Positions 10,781-23,812 of a stretch of 64,000 nt of DNA are shown in pieces. Under the pieces are notes generated by a model. It had not been told where the DNA came from, ran no database searches, and worked only from the letters and a program-made list of their open reading frames with translations. The DNA comes from Pyrus communis (Eukaryota; Streptophyta; Magnoliopsida; Rosales; Rosaceae): assembly GCF_963583255.1 (NCBI RefSeq), contig NC_084810.1, positions 6,045,751-6,109,750 on the forward strand. Reading direction: 5' to 3'. Numbering within the stretch: position 1 is the first letter of the stretch; each line of letters starts with the position of its first letter. The position numbers were made by a program, and so were the translations under genes.

Positions 10781-11415
10781 TCTGATAGGTGTCGATAAAT
10801 AACACACTGACTTTGGTGGGAACCGCTCCTTGCCCTGATCGGAAAACTTCGTTTCATTGTCTCCCTTTTCTTCTCTCCACTTTATCTTCCCCTCCATGTA
10901 TCCACTCTTTTCATCTTCTTTCCCTCCCACTTGTGATCGCTTTCTATCAATTTCACTTTGGATCCGATTTGCTCCCACTTTATTCCGTCGTATTCAACAG
11001 CGTGCATAGAGCCTCTCCACCTTCCACCTGTGTGTCGGTCTCAACATTGCTGTCAGTGGTTCCACTGACTTCCTTCCCGATTTTATACCATTGGTGACGG
11101 CAGATTGGTTCTGTGCGGAGTTCAATGGAGGACGTCAACATTTGCTTCTCTTTTTATTGTTGGGGCTTGGTTGGTCTTCACCTTTGGTGTTTGTTGGGTT
11201 GCTGGTTCATGGTTGTCGGAGCTTGCTGTAACGGCGGCAAAGGATCTAAGCGGCTAGGGTTTTCAGTTTTTTTCTATCTTTCTTTTTCGAGCTCAACCCT
11301 TGGGTTGGGTTGTTGTTGTGATGGCCCATTTTTTGTTTGCGTTTAGTTGTGGGTTTTTGTTATGTATGTAAGTTTCTGGTATGAAAGTTTACCTTTTATC
11401 CAAAAAAAAAAAAAA
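10781..11415 (+). mobile_element. Possible A-tailed retroposon
   Basis: This block is richer in pyrimidines and GC than its surroundings and ends in a 15-base A-run (11401-11415) preceded by a 3'UTR-like text. It could be the end of a LINE or a retroposed transcript. ORFs at 10789-11097 and 11113-11346 lack recognisable domains. No target duplication was found, so this is weak. Confidence 0.3.
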
Positions 11416-12454
11416 ACTCTATTTCCACCATGCAACCACTAAAGAGGATTCCATGTCCTCTATGGACGTCTATCTTGTGACAAATATCATCATTCATAAT
11501 ATAGGCTTCTACTTTAGTATGATCAAGTACACACATTTTTAGTAAGAATGTAATTCGGTAATTTGATTTTTTTTTTTTGTTGGTAGCCGAAGAACGTCAA
11601 AATTCCTTGGTGCGCATATCAAGACTAAACCATTTTGTTTTAATTTGATGATTTTTTTTTCTGAGTTTTTCAATCTGGAGACCACATTTTATAGTCCACT
11701 TCTAAATCATCTCTTTAACAGAATTTGAATCCATAATTTGAGTAAATCTCACCTCTATTATAAAAATGATTTGGACGTAGTCTAGAAAATGTGATATCCT
11801 AGCATTTTTCCTTTTGGATTGTAAAAATTGAAAAAAATTAATATGCTAGGAACATAGTTTGGTATACTAAATTTCATAATATATATATAATTGGTTATAA
11901 TAGTTTTTTAATTTTTAACTAATTGTATTATTACATTTGTTGTATCGAATTATGTTTCACGCATATTAAAAAATTTATCTTAAAAGTCGGTTACAAACCT
12001 ATAAAATTCACGAAATAAAGTGGCAGCCCTAGTTTGACCGGTTAAATGCCTAGCCCTAAATTGGACAACCATATTTATGGGATAATAAGTTGCTGAGAAA
12101 AAGTTCAAAGAAAATTTCCCTTTGCCAATAAAAGCTATCAAATTAAAGTGGGGCGGCCCAGTTTATCATTAAAATGAAAAGAAAAAAAAAAATAGACATC
12201 ATCGTCAGTATACATGACCATTAAGTATGCAGTCGGACGGACAAATGCAAAGTACAATTTTACAGTAAAAATTTTTACACAACCATCTAGGAACCGTAAC
12301 TATCACACTTACGTACACACCCGAACCGCCCCTCATCACGGCAGCCATCGGTCATCCACACGATTATTACATGATTTCTCAGCTACAAAGCAAGTTTTCA
12401 ATTGTCAAATTATAAAGAGACGGGCTAGATGTTCACTTTTAATAATATTGTTAT
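11416..12454. other. Intergenic, AT-rich, nothing recognised
   Basis: No gene, RNA or defined repeat is visible. Confidence 0.45.
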
Positions 12455-12598
12455 TATTATCAATTTGTTAATTACAACTTGCATAGTTCAACAGATGTGA
12501 GATTTTATCACAAAAATCTAGGTACTAGTTGGAGTGAGGTTGAGATATTTAAACTCTTATTTTCTGAAAGATACGATCGATGAGGGAATATTTCAACA
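12455..12598 (-). mobile_element. TRIM LTR fragment, minus strand
   Basis: On the minus strand it begins TGTTGAAATATTCC and continues with gagtttaaatatctc, cttttgtgataaaa-like and aattaac blocks, matching the LTR of the 7.2-kb and 40-kb TRIM family. The far end is degraded. No internal domain adjoins, so it is a solo or truncated LTR. Confidence 0.65.
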
Positions 12599-12717
12599 GT
12601 TATCACTTAAACTACGTTAACATATGTGTATTAATCGATTAATACTATATTATAAATTATAAATCTATCAATGCATATTATGCCAAATGAATTAATAACA
12701 TCACTTGCAAGTGGTCT

Positions 12718-12812
12718 TTTACAATAGTTGTGGAAAGGTGTTGAGTCTTTATATAACAGCGTGAGTTCGAATCTTGTCGGTGGGTAAACATCTAATATAA
12801 CAAAATATATTA
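12718..12812 (+). mobile_element. SINE-like tRNA-derived fragment
   Basis: An A-box-like stretch (gtggaaaggtgttgag) is followed by a B-box GAGTTCGAATCTTG at about 12770 and an AT-rich, A-ending tail. No target duplication was identified. Confidence 0.45.
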
Positions 12813-15488
12813 TTTGAAAAAAAACTTATCAAACAAATCTCCATCGTTGATTTTCAAAACTAATACTAGTGTGTATATATATACAGCTCATCACACTTCT
12901 CGACCCCTTGGTCTTTCACCTAATTTTCATTCATATAAGTACCATGATATTGTCTCTTATTTATTGGTACAACATATACAACACAGGATTAAAAATATTC
13001 AGATAAAGAAAAGTCTTAAGCCTCTGAAATGGTTTGCTTTTGTTTTCTAGTAGACCAGAGGAGGAAGGTGTGGCGGACCAAGCCGGTGGCTGGAACATGT
13101 TCAAGATGTGGGAGCGGAGCAAGCGTGGCTGACATAAAGACTTCGACTAGGTTTTGCTATATTCCGTTTTACTGGAAATCTTGGAAGGCCATCATGTGCA
13201 CTTTTTGTGGATCCATTCTCAAATCTTACAGATAAAATTTCTGCAGACTGGCTCTTGCTTCTTTATCTTTATTTCTCTGACCTTTCCGTATATTAGGTTG
13301 AGCTCTCGACTGTTTTTTTTCTTTTTCTTTTTTTTTTTTTTTTAATTTTCATTTTTACTTTTAAGTATTTTGCATAATATTGTTGGTGTGAGAAAAAGTG
13401 TGTAGAGTTGTATATATAAGCAGCTTGATGTTTGTTAATGGTGGAGTATACAGTTATGAAGGAAAATTTTCTCTGTTGAGAAGTATTAAGAAGAAGTGGA
13501 TAATTAGTTTTAATTAACTCCGATTACTCAAAACTGCTTGTTAAAAGTTTTAGTTTGTAATTTAACAACTGTTAATTTAAGAGTCGGAGGAGACGGGGAT
13601 AGGAGTGGTAGTAACAGTAAGGGTGGCCGTCGGTGGGATATGTGAGCCGTCAACAAATTTCCAGAAATCATGGCCAACTAGGAATGGCTTGATTTGACGA
13701 AGCCACATGAGGAAGTTGGAGTCGGTTAGTTTCAGGAACTGCGCCACATTAGCACATTAGGTCAGGGAAGTGAAGAGGAGGAAGACATAGCGAGGCAGGA
13801 AGCAGGATCGAAGGTTGTTAAGCCAGAAGGAGGGATGATACCATGTAGAAACACAGCTGCAGAGGCACGGTAAAGAATAAAACCAATAACAAAAGTCTAG
13901 AATATTTGTGAAAGTTATATTCATTCGTTGTTTGAGTTGTTGTACAAATACACACAAATAGTTCAGCTATACAAGAGTCCTAACGGGATTATATTTCTCC
14001 AAATACAACCTGATAATACGGCAGCATTAATACTTGGAGTTTATCACATAACAAAGGAAGGTAAGATTGGTTAGGACTCTACTTTAACACTTACCCTCCT
14101 TCCCCAGTTCTCCTGTTCTATAATTACAAAGAAAAGCAAAGAAAACAGATAAAAAAAAATTGCCAATCGGGTCTCTTTTCATTCAGTATATTGATCTACA
14201 CAGAATATTGATAGCTTAATTAACTTATATATTACGAAGATGGAACACAATTTAAAAAGTTAGAATGTTAGACTTAAGATCTTAGAGTTGTATAACAAAA
14301 CACTTAAATCTTAATTAGCAATGAATGATTTGAGCTTTTAAAGAAGATTTCGACGTACTTCTGACAAAACACTCTTAGCAAAATCGTTTTATGAGCTCTG
14401 CCTACTTAACCACTCTGAAATATATAGGTCCTTTTAGTATTTCTAAATATACGTCCTTATTATATATATTTAAGAAGGCTTGTTTGATAACCAATTCATT
14501 TTTATTTAAAAGAGTAGGTGGAATAATAGTTAGAGATCGTAAGAGGAATGAATAAGAATGGTACAAATATGAAGCTAAAAATAAAAAAAGCAAAAACTAT
14601 TGTGAATGTTTTTTACTTTATAGATATTATTTTCGTTCATTATTCTTTGTTTCTTCCTCTCTTTTTAACCACATTTTTTCACCCATCATTTCCCTCATAC
14701 AATCCTCCTATCTCAATGAGAGTTAAAACTGAAAACTAAAAATAAAATGGTTATTAAATGAGCTATTATTTTGGATATCTTTGTTTTATCTTTGAGTTGG
14801 CCGGTCCTTGAGTTTGCAAGGACTTTATTTTTAGAAAACTAGATTTTAGTCCTTAAAAATAATTACTTTTAGGCAAATACCGTAAGGAAGATTAAAAACT
14901 AATTTTAATCCTTTGACTCATGTCCAAATCAGCATTTATATTCCACGTCATAATTAATTTATTTTACATAATTTTACTATGTTTTGTCTTCCTATATTAC
15001 CCCTAAATATTGCCATTAAATGGTTCACAATTGAATGATTTTTTTTTTTTTAATTCCAAATGAGCATCCAGCATTTAAAGATGCAACATCAAAGGAATTA
15101 GAGATTAGGCTTCTTAGAAAAAAAGATTAGGCTTTTGCAATTGAAAACGGGATTAGGTAAACCATCCATGTATTGACTGATTTCTTCACACACATCTTCT
15201 AATTACGATTTCCCCTTTTTCTCATCATTTGTAGTAGGTCTCTCTCTATTTTCTTTCCGTTGGTTTTGAATGGTATATGGCTTGTGTATGCATGTGGATT
15301 CCAACGATTTGCAACGAAGAGAATGGGTTCAGTAATTCTTTTTGTGGCATTATGCTTGTGATATTTATTATTTTATTAGTTTTTGTTGTTATTTTGTGTT
15401 GGTTGATTTTATTATCGGGTTTTGATCATTTTGTCAGTTTATGAATGGTTGATTTTGGAGTTGGGTTTGATCTATTGCATCTATACTC
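12813..15488. other. Intergenic, nothing recognised
   Basis: About 2.7 kb with AT-rich tracts and a T-run at 13310-13345. ORFs are short and compositionally random. The part after about 14810 (agattttagtcctt...) may be the edge of a transposon that ends near 16070 (aaggattaaaattcatt), not proven. Confidence 0.4.
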
Positions 15489-15711
15489 GATTAGGTACGA
15501 CAAGTTAGACACATTTGATTAGGTACTATAATGTAGATGCATTCGATTATGTACTATAATGTAGATGCATTCGGTTAGGTGCTATGATTTAGGTGCATTC
15601 AACTAGGTACTATGATTTAGGTGCGTTCAACTAGATACTATGATTAGGTGTTTTCAACTAGGTGCTATACTTTAGGTGTGTTTAGCTAGGTACTAATATT
15701 TAGCTAGATAC
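15489..15711 (+). repeat. Minisatellite, 28-bp unit, about eight copies
   Basis: Unit consensus is close to gattaggtactatgatt + taggtgcattc. The copies start near 15489 and repeat every 28 bases (one of 27). Copies grade from gattaggtac types to aactaggtac types, so the array shows ordered divergence. It is contiguous without spacers, so it is not a CRISPR-like layout. Confidence 0.85.
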
Positions 15712-17078
15712 ATACACTTTTTTGGTGTATTATACATGTGATACCTTAACTTTTTTTCATCTTGTAATTTAGGCATGATGATATGAAAAATCTTTTTAGG
15801 CACCATAATCATGGAAGAAACCAAGCATAAATTAATCAAAGTAAAAATTAGTTCCTAATAATTTGGAACATACCAAGAAGGTCGAATAATTAATTACAGG
15901 GGCACAATGGGAACAAAAAGAGCCATTAAAGAGTTTAAAAATAACAAAATATGAGTTATAATAATCATGATGACATGGAGGACTCAGATGAGATATCTAA
16001 TCCTACACCAGGTTTTGATAAAAAATTAATCTAATACAAGGATTAAAATTCATTTACCCCTTTTATTTTCTTTCCTAAAGACCCTCCTAACATGAAACTG
16101 TGACTCCGCCTGTGCTAACCTTACCTAATAATTCAGACCAAGGAATTCAATTTGATCAACGTGGACTCTTTCACACCAGTTTATGCCATCATTCTATCAA
16201 CATCGGTAGCATTGTTCCACATAGAATTTAGATGGGCGTTGGCGATTAAATGGTGATGGCAGTGGTTACCAAGCTATTTTTAGGAAATCAGGAGCGCGAA
16301 TGCATTAGTGCCAACCACACAAACATTGCAAACGCGTCGTACTGTCTTGACAAAACAACTATTAAGGTTCACCAACAGTCTCCGGGGGAATATGATGTTG
16401 TGCCCAATAATTATGAAGATTTCTATACTATCTACCACTTTATAGTTTTACTTTTATTCTCGTACCAATATTATAAAACATTATGCCAAAAACATGAAGT
16501 CGCAGAGAGTGTATGGAGAGTCCCATTTTTTAGAGTGTCCTTAGCATTTCTCTTTCTATAAAACCAATTCTTGTTTAATTCTTTCTGGTGATGGGTTGTT
16601 GTATTTTTTTTTTTCTTTCTTATATTAGGAAAATGAACTAGAACTTATTATAAACCTAAATCAATAGTCCTCTACTCTCTCTCACTACTTAGAATAAACC
16701 CAAGGGTATTGGTTGGTTTTTTATTAGTCAGATTTTTGTTCTTTTGCTGGTAATTAAACATGTATAATAAAACTTAAAATCTGAAGGACGTTTTCGATTA
16801 TTTTAAAATCTTAGCCTCCAGAGAGAACTAAGGGCAAAAATCATCTAAAGGGAGGAGAAAGGAGAGACACATTTGCTCTTTCCTCCTCCCCCTCCACTTC
16901 CTTTTTATGCTTTTTCCAGTCTACTGTGGTGAATAATAATCTCTGGTGTGGTGACTTAGTCCTTTTCTAAAACATGCTTAAATCTGAGTTTCCAATTTTT
17001 TTTGTTCCCTTTTCTAAACCATGCATAATATATTTTATTGAAATTGCTACTGTTTCAGTTTTTTTTTTTTTTTTTAAT
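15712..17078. other. Intergenic, nothing recognised
   Basis: No supported gene. The ORF at 16250-16561 has no recognisable domain and sits in AT-rich DNA. A T-run precedes the MITE at 17079. Confidence 0.4.
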
Positions 17079-17218
17079 GGTGCTATTCACACACTCATTT
17101 TTATCTCCCACACATTTGTTATTAATTTCTGCTACTTGATATTCTTCAATTCGTTCGTTTTAACGGCCGACAATTAAGAGGGGTGTGTAGAAGATAAAAA
17201 CAGAGTGTAGTTAGCACC
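17079..17218. mobile_element. MITE, GTGCTATTCA family, copy 2
   Basis: Left end GGTGCTATTCACACACTCAT pairs with the complement of the right end agataaaaacagagtgtagttagcacc. It is about 140 bp and shares termini and the 'ttatctccCACACATTT' motif with the copy at 10033-10169. Confidence 0.72.
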
Positions 17219-18647
17219 ACCCAAGAAAAAATTGTATTAAATTACCCCCAAATAAGGGGAGGTGGAGCAACTGAGACCGGTAAAGACAAACTTCTAATGA
17301 TTGTTGGAAATGCTGAGAACCAGCAACATTTGGGAGCTTCCTTCATAGACTCTCAATGCGATAAAATTCTGGCTCTACTACTTTTCGAGCATCACTCGAG
17401 AGGGGTTAGATGGTTCCTTGAGAAAGAGAAAGTCTCGAATGAATATATTTAAATCTTGAAACAAAAGGCTAAAAGTCTTTAAAATGTTCACAAAAAGGTT
17501 AGGGTGTATAGTAGCATAAATAAAAATGTAACCCATTTTCACTTATTTTGGAAATGTACCACAAATTTTGCTATTAAACACTTGCAATTAGGACCAAGTA
17601 TTGCATGCTTTTTCATGTTGTATTCGTAGTTCTCTTATGATCAATTGTTTGAGCACTGTTTATTCATCATTTATACCGTTTGCACAATGTTTGCCTACAC
17701 AAATAGGAGACTTTTTCTTTTTTTTTTTCTTTTTTTTTTTTTTCTGAAGAAAGAAAATAAATCATGAGACTGTTGACCGTTGTCACATTTTCACATCTAC
17801 CATTGGACTGTTACCATTGTCCAAGGGTTAATAGTACATTTTCTTTCAAAGTTGAATAGGTTTTAACCTCGAATCTCCCCACTGGTTGATAAAGAAAAAA
17901 GAAAAAGAAATGAGCCTATTGAATTGTGGTTAAAGTGGTCGAACCAAAACAGCTGTAATAGGCTAATAGCATGGCTTCCTTTCCAAATGCGCAACTACTA
18001 ATTAAAACTGACTAATACTGTTCACAAATTAACTACTAGCGACACCTTGTATGATAATCGCACGAGAGGAGCTCAAGCACGGCTTGAAGGGTGTTGAGTG
18101 ACCATTTCTAATTTTAAAACAAACAAGGCACAAACTAAAACTCGTTGATGTGTCAACATATACAATAAGATCGATTTTCCAAAGGTGGGCTTGGTGAGAG
18201 GAAACCCTAAACCCAACTTGCAGAGGAAAAAAAGCTTATAAATCAGCCCACTTGCCAATTGGCAGCGGTTGTTCAGTGGGAGAGAATCATAAGGGAATTA
18301 GGAGCCCACAGAACAGAAACCCTAATTGGGAATTTGGACATGTACCTAACTCCAAAAGTGTCTCAGAGATGCGGATGAGAAAGGTGAAAGGTGACGTCAA
18401 CCACGTGGTTTTGCATGACACTGGAGACTGGAGATTGGAGAAGAGATTCATGCAACCCACACACCTTTCGTCGTTTTGTTACTCTGCTGCATATGCATGT
18501 GTGATGCACCCTCCAACAAAAATTTCGATAAGAAAATCGTTAAGAGTTGTTAAGGGGCAAGAATTTGCCAAAACACAAGGGTCTGACGCGCAAGTCATTC
18601 CCGTACATATATCCACTAAATCTAGGACCATGTTTGATGACTAGAAT
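17219..18647. other. Intergenic; unsupported ORF
   Basis: An open frame at 18252-18644 (130 codons) has no domain I recognise and no splice or promoter context. T-rich tracts lie at 17710-17745. Two AAACCCTAA-type motifs occur near 18204 and 18319. Confidence 0.35.
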
Positions 18648-19175
18648 CAGTGGCGTGGAATTTACAACAATGGAGTCAAAAAATAACTTTCAAACGTAAA
18701 TCATACTTTCATTTATAATTGTTTATGAAGTATTTTCATTGTTTGGAAACATCATATTACAACATTATTATCAACATAATCAAATACATCTTTCTCAATC
18801 AGCCAATCAAACTATCATTCAATCATTGATCTCTCATCGTATTATGATGTGGATTCTTCACAATATTCATCACCGAAAAATCTCTTTTAACAAAAGCGAT
18901 CACAACTGGTAAAATTAATGTTAATTTCACTAGCAAGTACACCAAGATGTATTGTCTATCCCTCTTTGTCTCCACCAACTTTTGTGTATGATCACTAATT
19001 CCTTTGAATACAGAAAATCATTAACCACTAATTCCTTTGAACACAGAAAATCATTATGCAAATGCATGTCAGAAATATAATTCTTAAGTTGCTTATCAAT
19101 AACATTAAAAAAGATATCAACACTGTAGTAATGAAGGTATGTCAAATTTTCAACGTCTATGCCGTGATCTCCCAT
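18648..19175 (-). pseudogene. hAT transposase C-terminal remnant
   Basis: Minus-strand frames read first YLHYYSVDIFFNVIDKQLKN (in 18930-19175), typical of ZMYM1/TTF-type hAT transposases. Then, after a stop, come LVKLTLILPVVIAF, DFSVMNIVKN and LNDSL (18790-18930), the hAT dimerisation domain. In-frame stops and a 33-bp tandem duplication (cactaattcctttgaa at 18989 and 19022) break the frame. CAGTGGCG at 18648 resembles the hAT terminal repeat, which would be the 3' end of the element. The N-terminal half and other terminus are not found. Confidence 0.75.
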
Positions 19176-20206
19176 GAGCTACAAAGATATCATTCATATC
19201 GGGATTATCAATATCATGAAATAACCATATGCACCAAAATACCTAAGTTTGACTAAATTATACTACACTCAAGAAATTTTTTCATGCCCGATAATATAAA
19301 ATGGAGACGATGCTCAGACCTTCTATTTCTAAGTTTTGTTTCCTCATCTGATCTCTTAGTTTCCTCCATTCAAAACTGGAATTGAGTGAGAACCTGAAAA
19401 CTACAATAAATTTGGGATTACCAGATAGCAAAACCAATTGCGGTGGAGGTGCCTGATTGAACTTGAACAACACAAAAGCATAGAATTTTGATTGAGGATA
19501 TGGTGCCTGGGGAGTCGCAGAGGAGAACTAGAAGACCTTGTGCGTGTGCGTGTTTGACAAAGAAAAGTTAGCGTGTTCAGTCTTTTCATTTTAGTCTTGT
19601 GCCAGTTAAAATGTGTACATATTAATTAAAGATTTTTATTTATTTCGTCTGCTGTTGTTGGTATGGGGGTCAAATCGGCATTGGGAATTGCATCAGGATT
19701 TAGGAGGTAGGATTGAATAAATTACATTAGGGTTGATGCGTCCAATGCTACACATACTTATCTTAACCAGTAAACGTGGCCCAACTTATTGGCTTGACAT
19801 TGACATTGACAAATTCAGAAGGCAGAGTGTCGTTCGTTTGCTTGATACTTGATCAATGTCTTTTCCATGAATTCAACGAGAAACTGGCCATTAAACACCG
19901 TTGGCCTCTATTCAAACCCCCCCCAAACGTGACTGTCGGTGTCTAAGTGTCTTTTCAATTGAAAACACGTTTAAGACTACCTACTGTTTATTAATCATTA
20001 AGTCGTCTTAGGCTCCTTCCCACCACATTCACGAAAATTACACTTCAAACTACTTTTGGGATTGAGCATGGTGATCACAAACGCTAATTATGTTCATCAT
20101 TGATTGGTCAAACACTTTATATCAATATAATATGAAAATATTTGTACGATCGAGCTTTCCCTCGATTTACATTAATAATTGGAGTTTTATCCTAAACCCT
20201 AAACTA
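19176..20206. other. Intergenic, nothing recognised
   Basis: No supported gene or repeat; ORFs are short and random. Confidence 0.4.
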
Positions 20207-20209
20207 TAA

Positions 20210-20955
20210 GGGGGCGTTTGTTGCGCTGGACTATCTCGGACTGGATTAGTTTCAAGGACTAAGCTGGACTAGTTTAGACTAGACTAAACTGGACTAACTT
20301 AGTGAAGCCTTTGGTGCAGTATTGGACTAAGAAGCTGGATAATAACAAATTATAATATTATATTATTTAATATATAAATTATTAATATTTTATTATGATC
20401 TTATCTTTTTCTTCATTTTTTCCTACCATTTCCTCGTTAAATTGGATGAAGTTAGCACCGCCAAAAAATTCATCACCATCCCTGGACCGAGATCTTAGCT
20501 TTGAATGCTCGAATCTGTCATGGATTTGAAGAAGCCCAAACAGGCCGAGACTTCCAGGCCATTTTCCAGCCACATTCGACCACATTTTGGCCTCGATTCA
20601 AGTAAAATCGTAATCTTGTCACTCCCAGCTTCAATTTGGTATATTTTGTATGAAAGTTGGTTGTGAAATGGATCTGAAAGAGAGTCAGAAAGTTAATGAT
20701 TGATCTAGGTGACCGGAGATGACGAGGAGTCTGTTGAGAGTGGTCGTTGAGCATGACGAGGACGAGAAAGAGAAGATAGTCTTAGCTAGTCCCATGGTTA
20801 TTGGGGGGTCTCGCTAAGACCTCTTAGTGAAGGGTTTTGTCCATGCTAGTCCCCTTTAGTTTCATTAATGTTAGTCTCAGCATGGAACAAACACAGTATT
20901 GTACTAATAGCTAGTCCAATCCAGTCCAATTTAGTGAGGGCAAACAAACGCCCCC
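20210..20955. mobile_element. PIF/Harbinger-type non-autonomous element
   Basis: The 746-bp element starts GGGGGCGTTTGTTG and ends with the complement of GGGGGCGTTTGTTT (13 of 14 matches). It is flanked by TAA at 20207-20209 and 20956-20958, as for PIF/Harbinger insertions. Subterminal regions repeat 'tagtccagtcc/ggactggattag' motifs on both sides. A related copy in opposite orientation lies at 42844-43859. No transposase is present. Confidence 0.85.
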
Positions 20956-20958
20956 TAA

Positions 20959-23191
20959 ATTTAAAAGACAAGAAAAAGAAAATTGCAACCCTAAAAAGAC
21001 GGGTCGTGGTCAATGGTGCTATATGTGGTGTTTTAAAGTTAAGTACATATGTCAAGTGGTGGATTCTAGGTGATTAGGATCTTTTTCAATCTATTGTGTT
21101 CCGAATACAAACTCTTCTTTTGATGAAATAGCTAAATTATCTTCTACAATCTATTAAGAGATCCTCATTTTTTTTAATTAGATAATAATTGGGTCAATAC
21201 CCTGTATATCGGCATTGTGAATTGGTTCGATGATATTTATCACATATTTTATTGTTCAAAAGAATAATAGAGATATTCTTTACTTTTTTTTCAAACTTTA
21301 AAAACTGAAAATACGCACTTGACATCTTTTGATTAAACCACATTTCAAAGTCAATATATTTGGTAGCCAACCATTATCCTTTTTAATTACTAGAGGGTAA
21401 AAAATAACAATGTTGTCATTTTGATGTTAAATAAATACAACAACAATTTTTTTTAAAAAAAATCTTTAGGGTGATACTACTCGATTTGTCACAAAAGAGA
21501 CTTGTGCCTTTTTTAAGTTCATAAATCTACTCTTGTAATCGATGGACCTCAACATGCTCCTTACACCGACACTTAGCCAACCGGTCGTTTCGATGTTGTT
21601 CCAATAACTGAGAAAAGGCATTGCCTTTTGATTCCATAACGCTGGAGTAGGAAGGTGATTCGTGTTGGCCCTTACAAAGGCTTTCAAAAATCTCGGAAAT
21701 CACTTTCTAGTCGAACTCCACACTCTCAAGAGCTACACAAAGTAGCTATTCTAGATCCTTCACTAGAATAAACAAAAGGGGGTCCTCCCACCTGAAGAAA
21801 ATGGTTTTGAATAGAGAAATCATCATTTCCCGAATGGATATGGAGAATTCTAGTTGCATAAACGACTAGAAGGTGGAATCGTGCTCAACAGGTGACTACT
21901 GAGCATCGTGGTATTGACACATTTGGGGTCTCGGTAAGGGAGATTCAAATAAAAATCTAGTAGCTCCCATTCAATATGAAGAATTTTAAAAGTTCCTACA
22001 AAAGGTAAAAACCCACTAAAAGAAATGTAAAAAGAGAAAACAGGTCACCTGTAATAAGAAAAAAAGAAAAAGAAAAGAGAGACTTGTTCTTGCTCTCCCA
22101 TTCAGAAAGACAGAAGTTGCCAGTTAGGCTGGTCCAACCAAGAAAAGACTTGTTCTGTTAGATTCTTAGTAGGAGTCGTCTACCTTTTCTGCATTTACTT
22201 CACGATTTCCTTGAAGGTATGAAAGCTGGAGGCTTTAGGACTTTGTACCATCCATTCCAGTGTGGCCCAGCCCCCACCCCATATTGTAAGATTGTAGTCC
22301 CGTGTTCTCTATGTCGTCCAATGAAACTGCACTACTCACTAGAGGGGTGTCGTTTATTTGGAGAGATTTTTTTCATGTACTCAGAACATAAGTTGATATA
22401 TTATGTGTCATAATATAAGTGTCATAATATAAGTGTAGAGAAAATATACTTTACTTTTCAATATTTCTTCACTTTTATTATGACACGTGATATACGGGTG
22501 TATTTTGAACACAATAACAAATTTCTCATCCTTAGAACTTTTAAACTTGTACTTGATAAAACATTTGAGAAAGTTTTTTCTTTCTTTTTAAAAATTTTCC
22601 GTAGGTAAGGAAAGGATTTAAAAGTTTATGCCATGATTATATGTTATTTTCTTGAGTGAGGGCCAACAGATAATACGTGCTATATTGCTAATCCCTTCAT
22701 CTATCCTATGAGTAAAAAGTTAAATAATAATAACTATATACCAATTACCAGATAAAAAATGGGAACGTTGGTACTAAAGTCCATTAAAAAAAGTTGTTAT
22801 TAAAGATAAAACAGATGGGGACACCACTGATCATGGCCATGTGCTTGAATGCGGCGGATTATATTTAAAAGCCTAAATCGACGCCATGTTAACATCGAAA
22901 TAGGATTCTCTCCTCTTCTATTCTCGTCATCTTCTTTTTCATTCTCTCACATTTTCATTCTCTCACATATTGTTTTTTGTCATATTGTCTCTAAAAAAAA
23001 AAAAAAAAAATCAATATTAGATGTTAATGTAGCTAAACCGTAACTGTTTAAGTAAGAGAGGAGGAAAGGGGAAAGAGATTAGGAGGAGAGAGAATTCTCC
23101 TCCGTTAACATCAAGTTCGGATTCTGCACTATCTACACTACTTACTGCAGGTGTCGTTTATCATAGACATAACACTCAGACGATGTCGTCC
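20959..23191. other. Intergenic, nothing recognised
   Basis: About 2.2 kb without a supportable gene. 'gtcataatataagt' is directly repeated at 22407-22434, with a partial inverse (cttttattatgacac) near 22475. A-run at 22993-23010. Confidence 0.4.
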
Positions 23192-23218
23192 ATAATATTA
23201 AAAAAAAAAAAAAAAAAA

Positions 23219-23364
23219 CTAATGAAATTGGCTTGAAAACTTTAAATTTTAACGATAATAACAAAATAAGGATAAAGTGAATAATATTATGATTGGCTTT
23301 TTAGAGTAAAAATATAATTTTTCGTTAAAATAAACAGTATTAAGAGCTTTTCATTAAAGTTCCT
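23219..23364 (+). repeat. Interspersed repeat, copy 2
   Basis: Same family and orientation as 1788-1952: aatgaaattggcttgaaaac, ttttaacgataa, then tttttcgttaaaataaacag and ttttcattaaagttcc. A poly-A run sits just before it (23193-23218). Confidence 0.6.
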
Positions 23365-23393
23365 TTTAAAAAATGGATCCAAACCTGCCCTTG

Positions 23394-23420
23394 TTTCCTT
23401 TCCTTTCCTTTCCTTTCCTT
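23394..23420 (+). repeat. (TTTCC)5 microsatellite
   Basis: Five uninterrupted tttcc pentamers. Confidence 0.9.
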
Positions 23421-23812
23421 GCTTTAAATCATAATCGTATTCGTATACTAGATACTTCGAATCTGAGATTTACATCAATATTTGTTTCACTAGATATTTG
23501 GCAATTTTTTTAACAAATTTTAAATTGTACCCTTAATCATATTTCTATGATGGTAAATGAATTTGTTTCTTTAGGTTATATATACGATCACTCTGGTATT
23601 TGGTTTAATAATTTTCGCATCTAATCTTACTTAAGTTAAAGTTTGATTAATATGGTTCTAGAATTCGTCAAACATCTTTTCTGTAATATTATTTTAGTTT
23701 AAAAATAATAAATTTAAATTTACAAAAAAAGTGTCAGGAATTCACCAAACATATCCAAATATGCACGTTCCCAAACTTTTTGTTGGCAATCCTTTGGACT
23801 ATGTATGGGCAA

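Noticed and set aside
15489..15711. Regular repeats resembling a CRISPR array
   Set aside because: Units are contiguous and degenerate with no unique spacers, and the DNA is a plant nuclear genome.
18252..18644. 130-codon ORF as a possible gene
   Set aside because: No recognisable motif, no splice context, and composition like the surrounding DNA.
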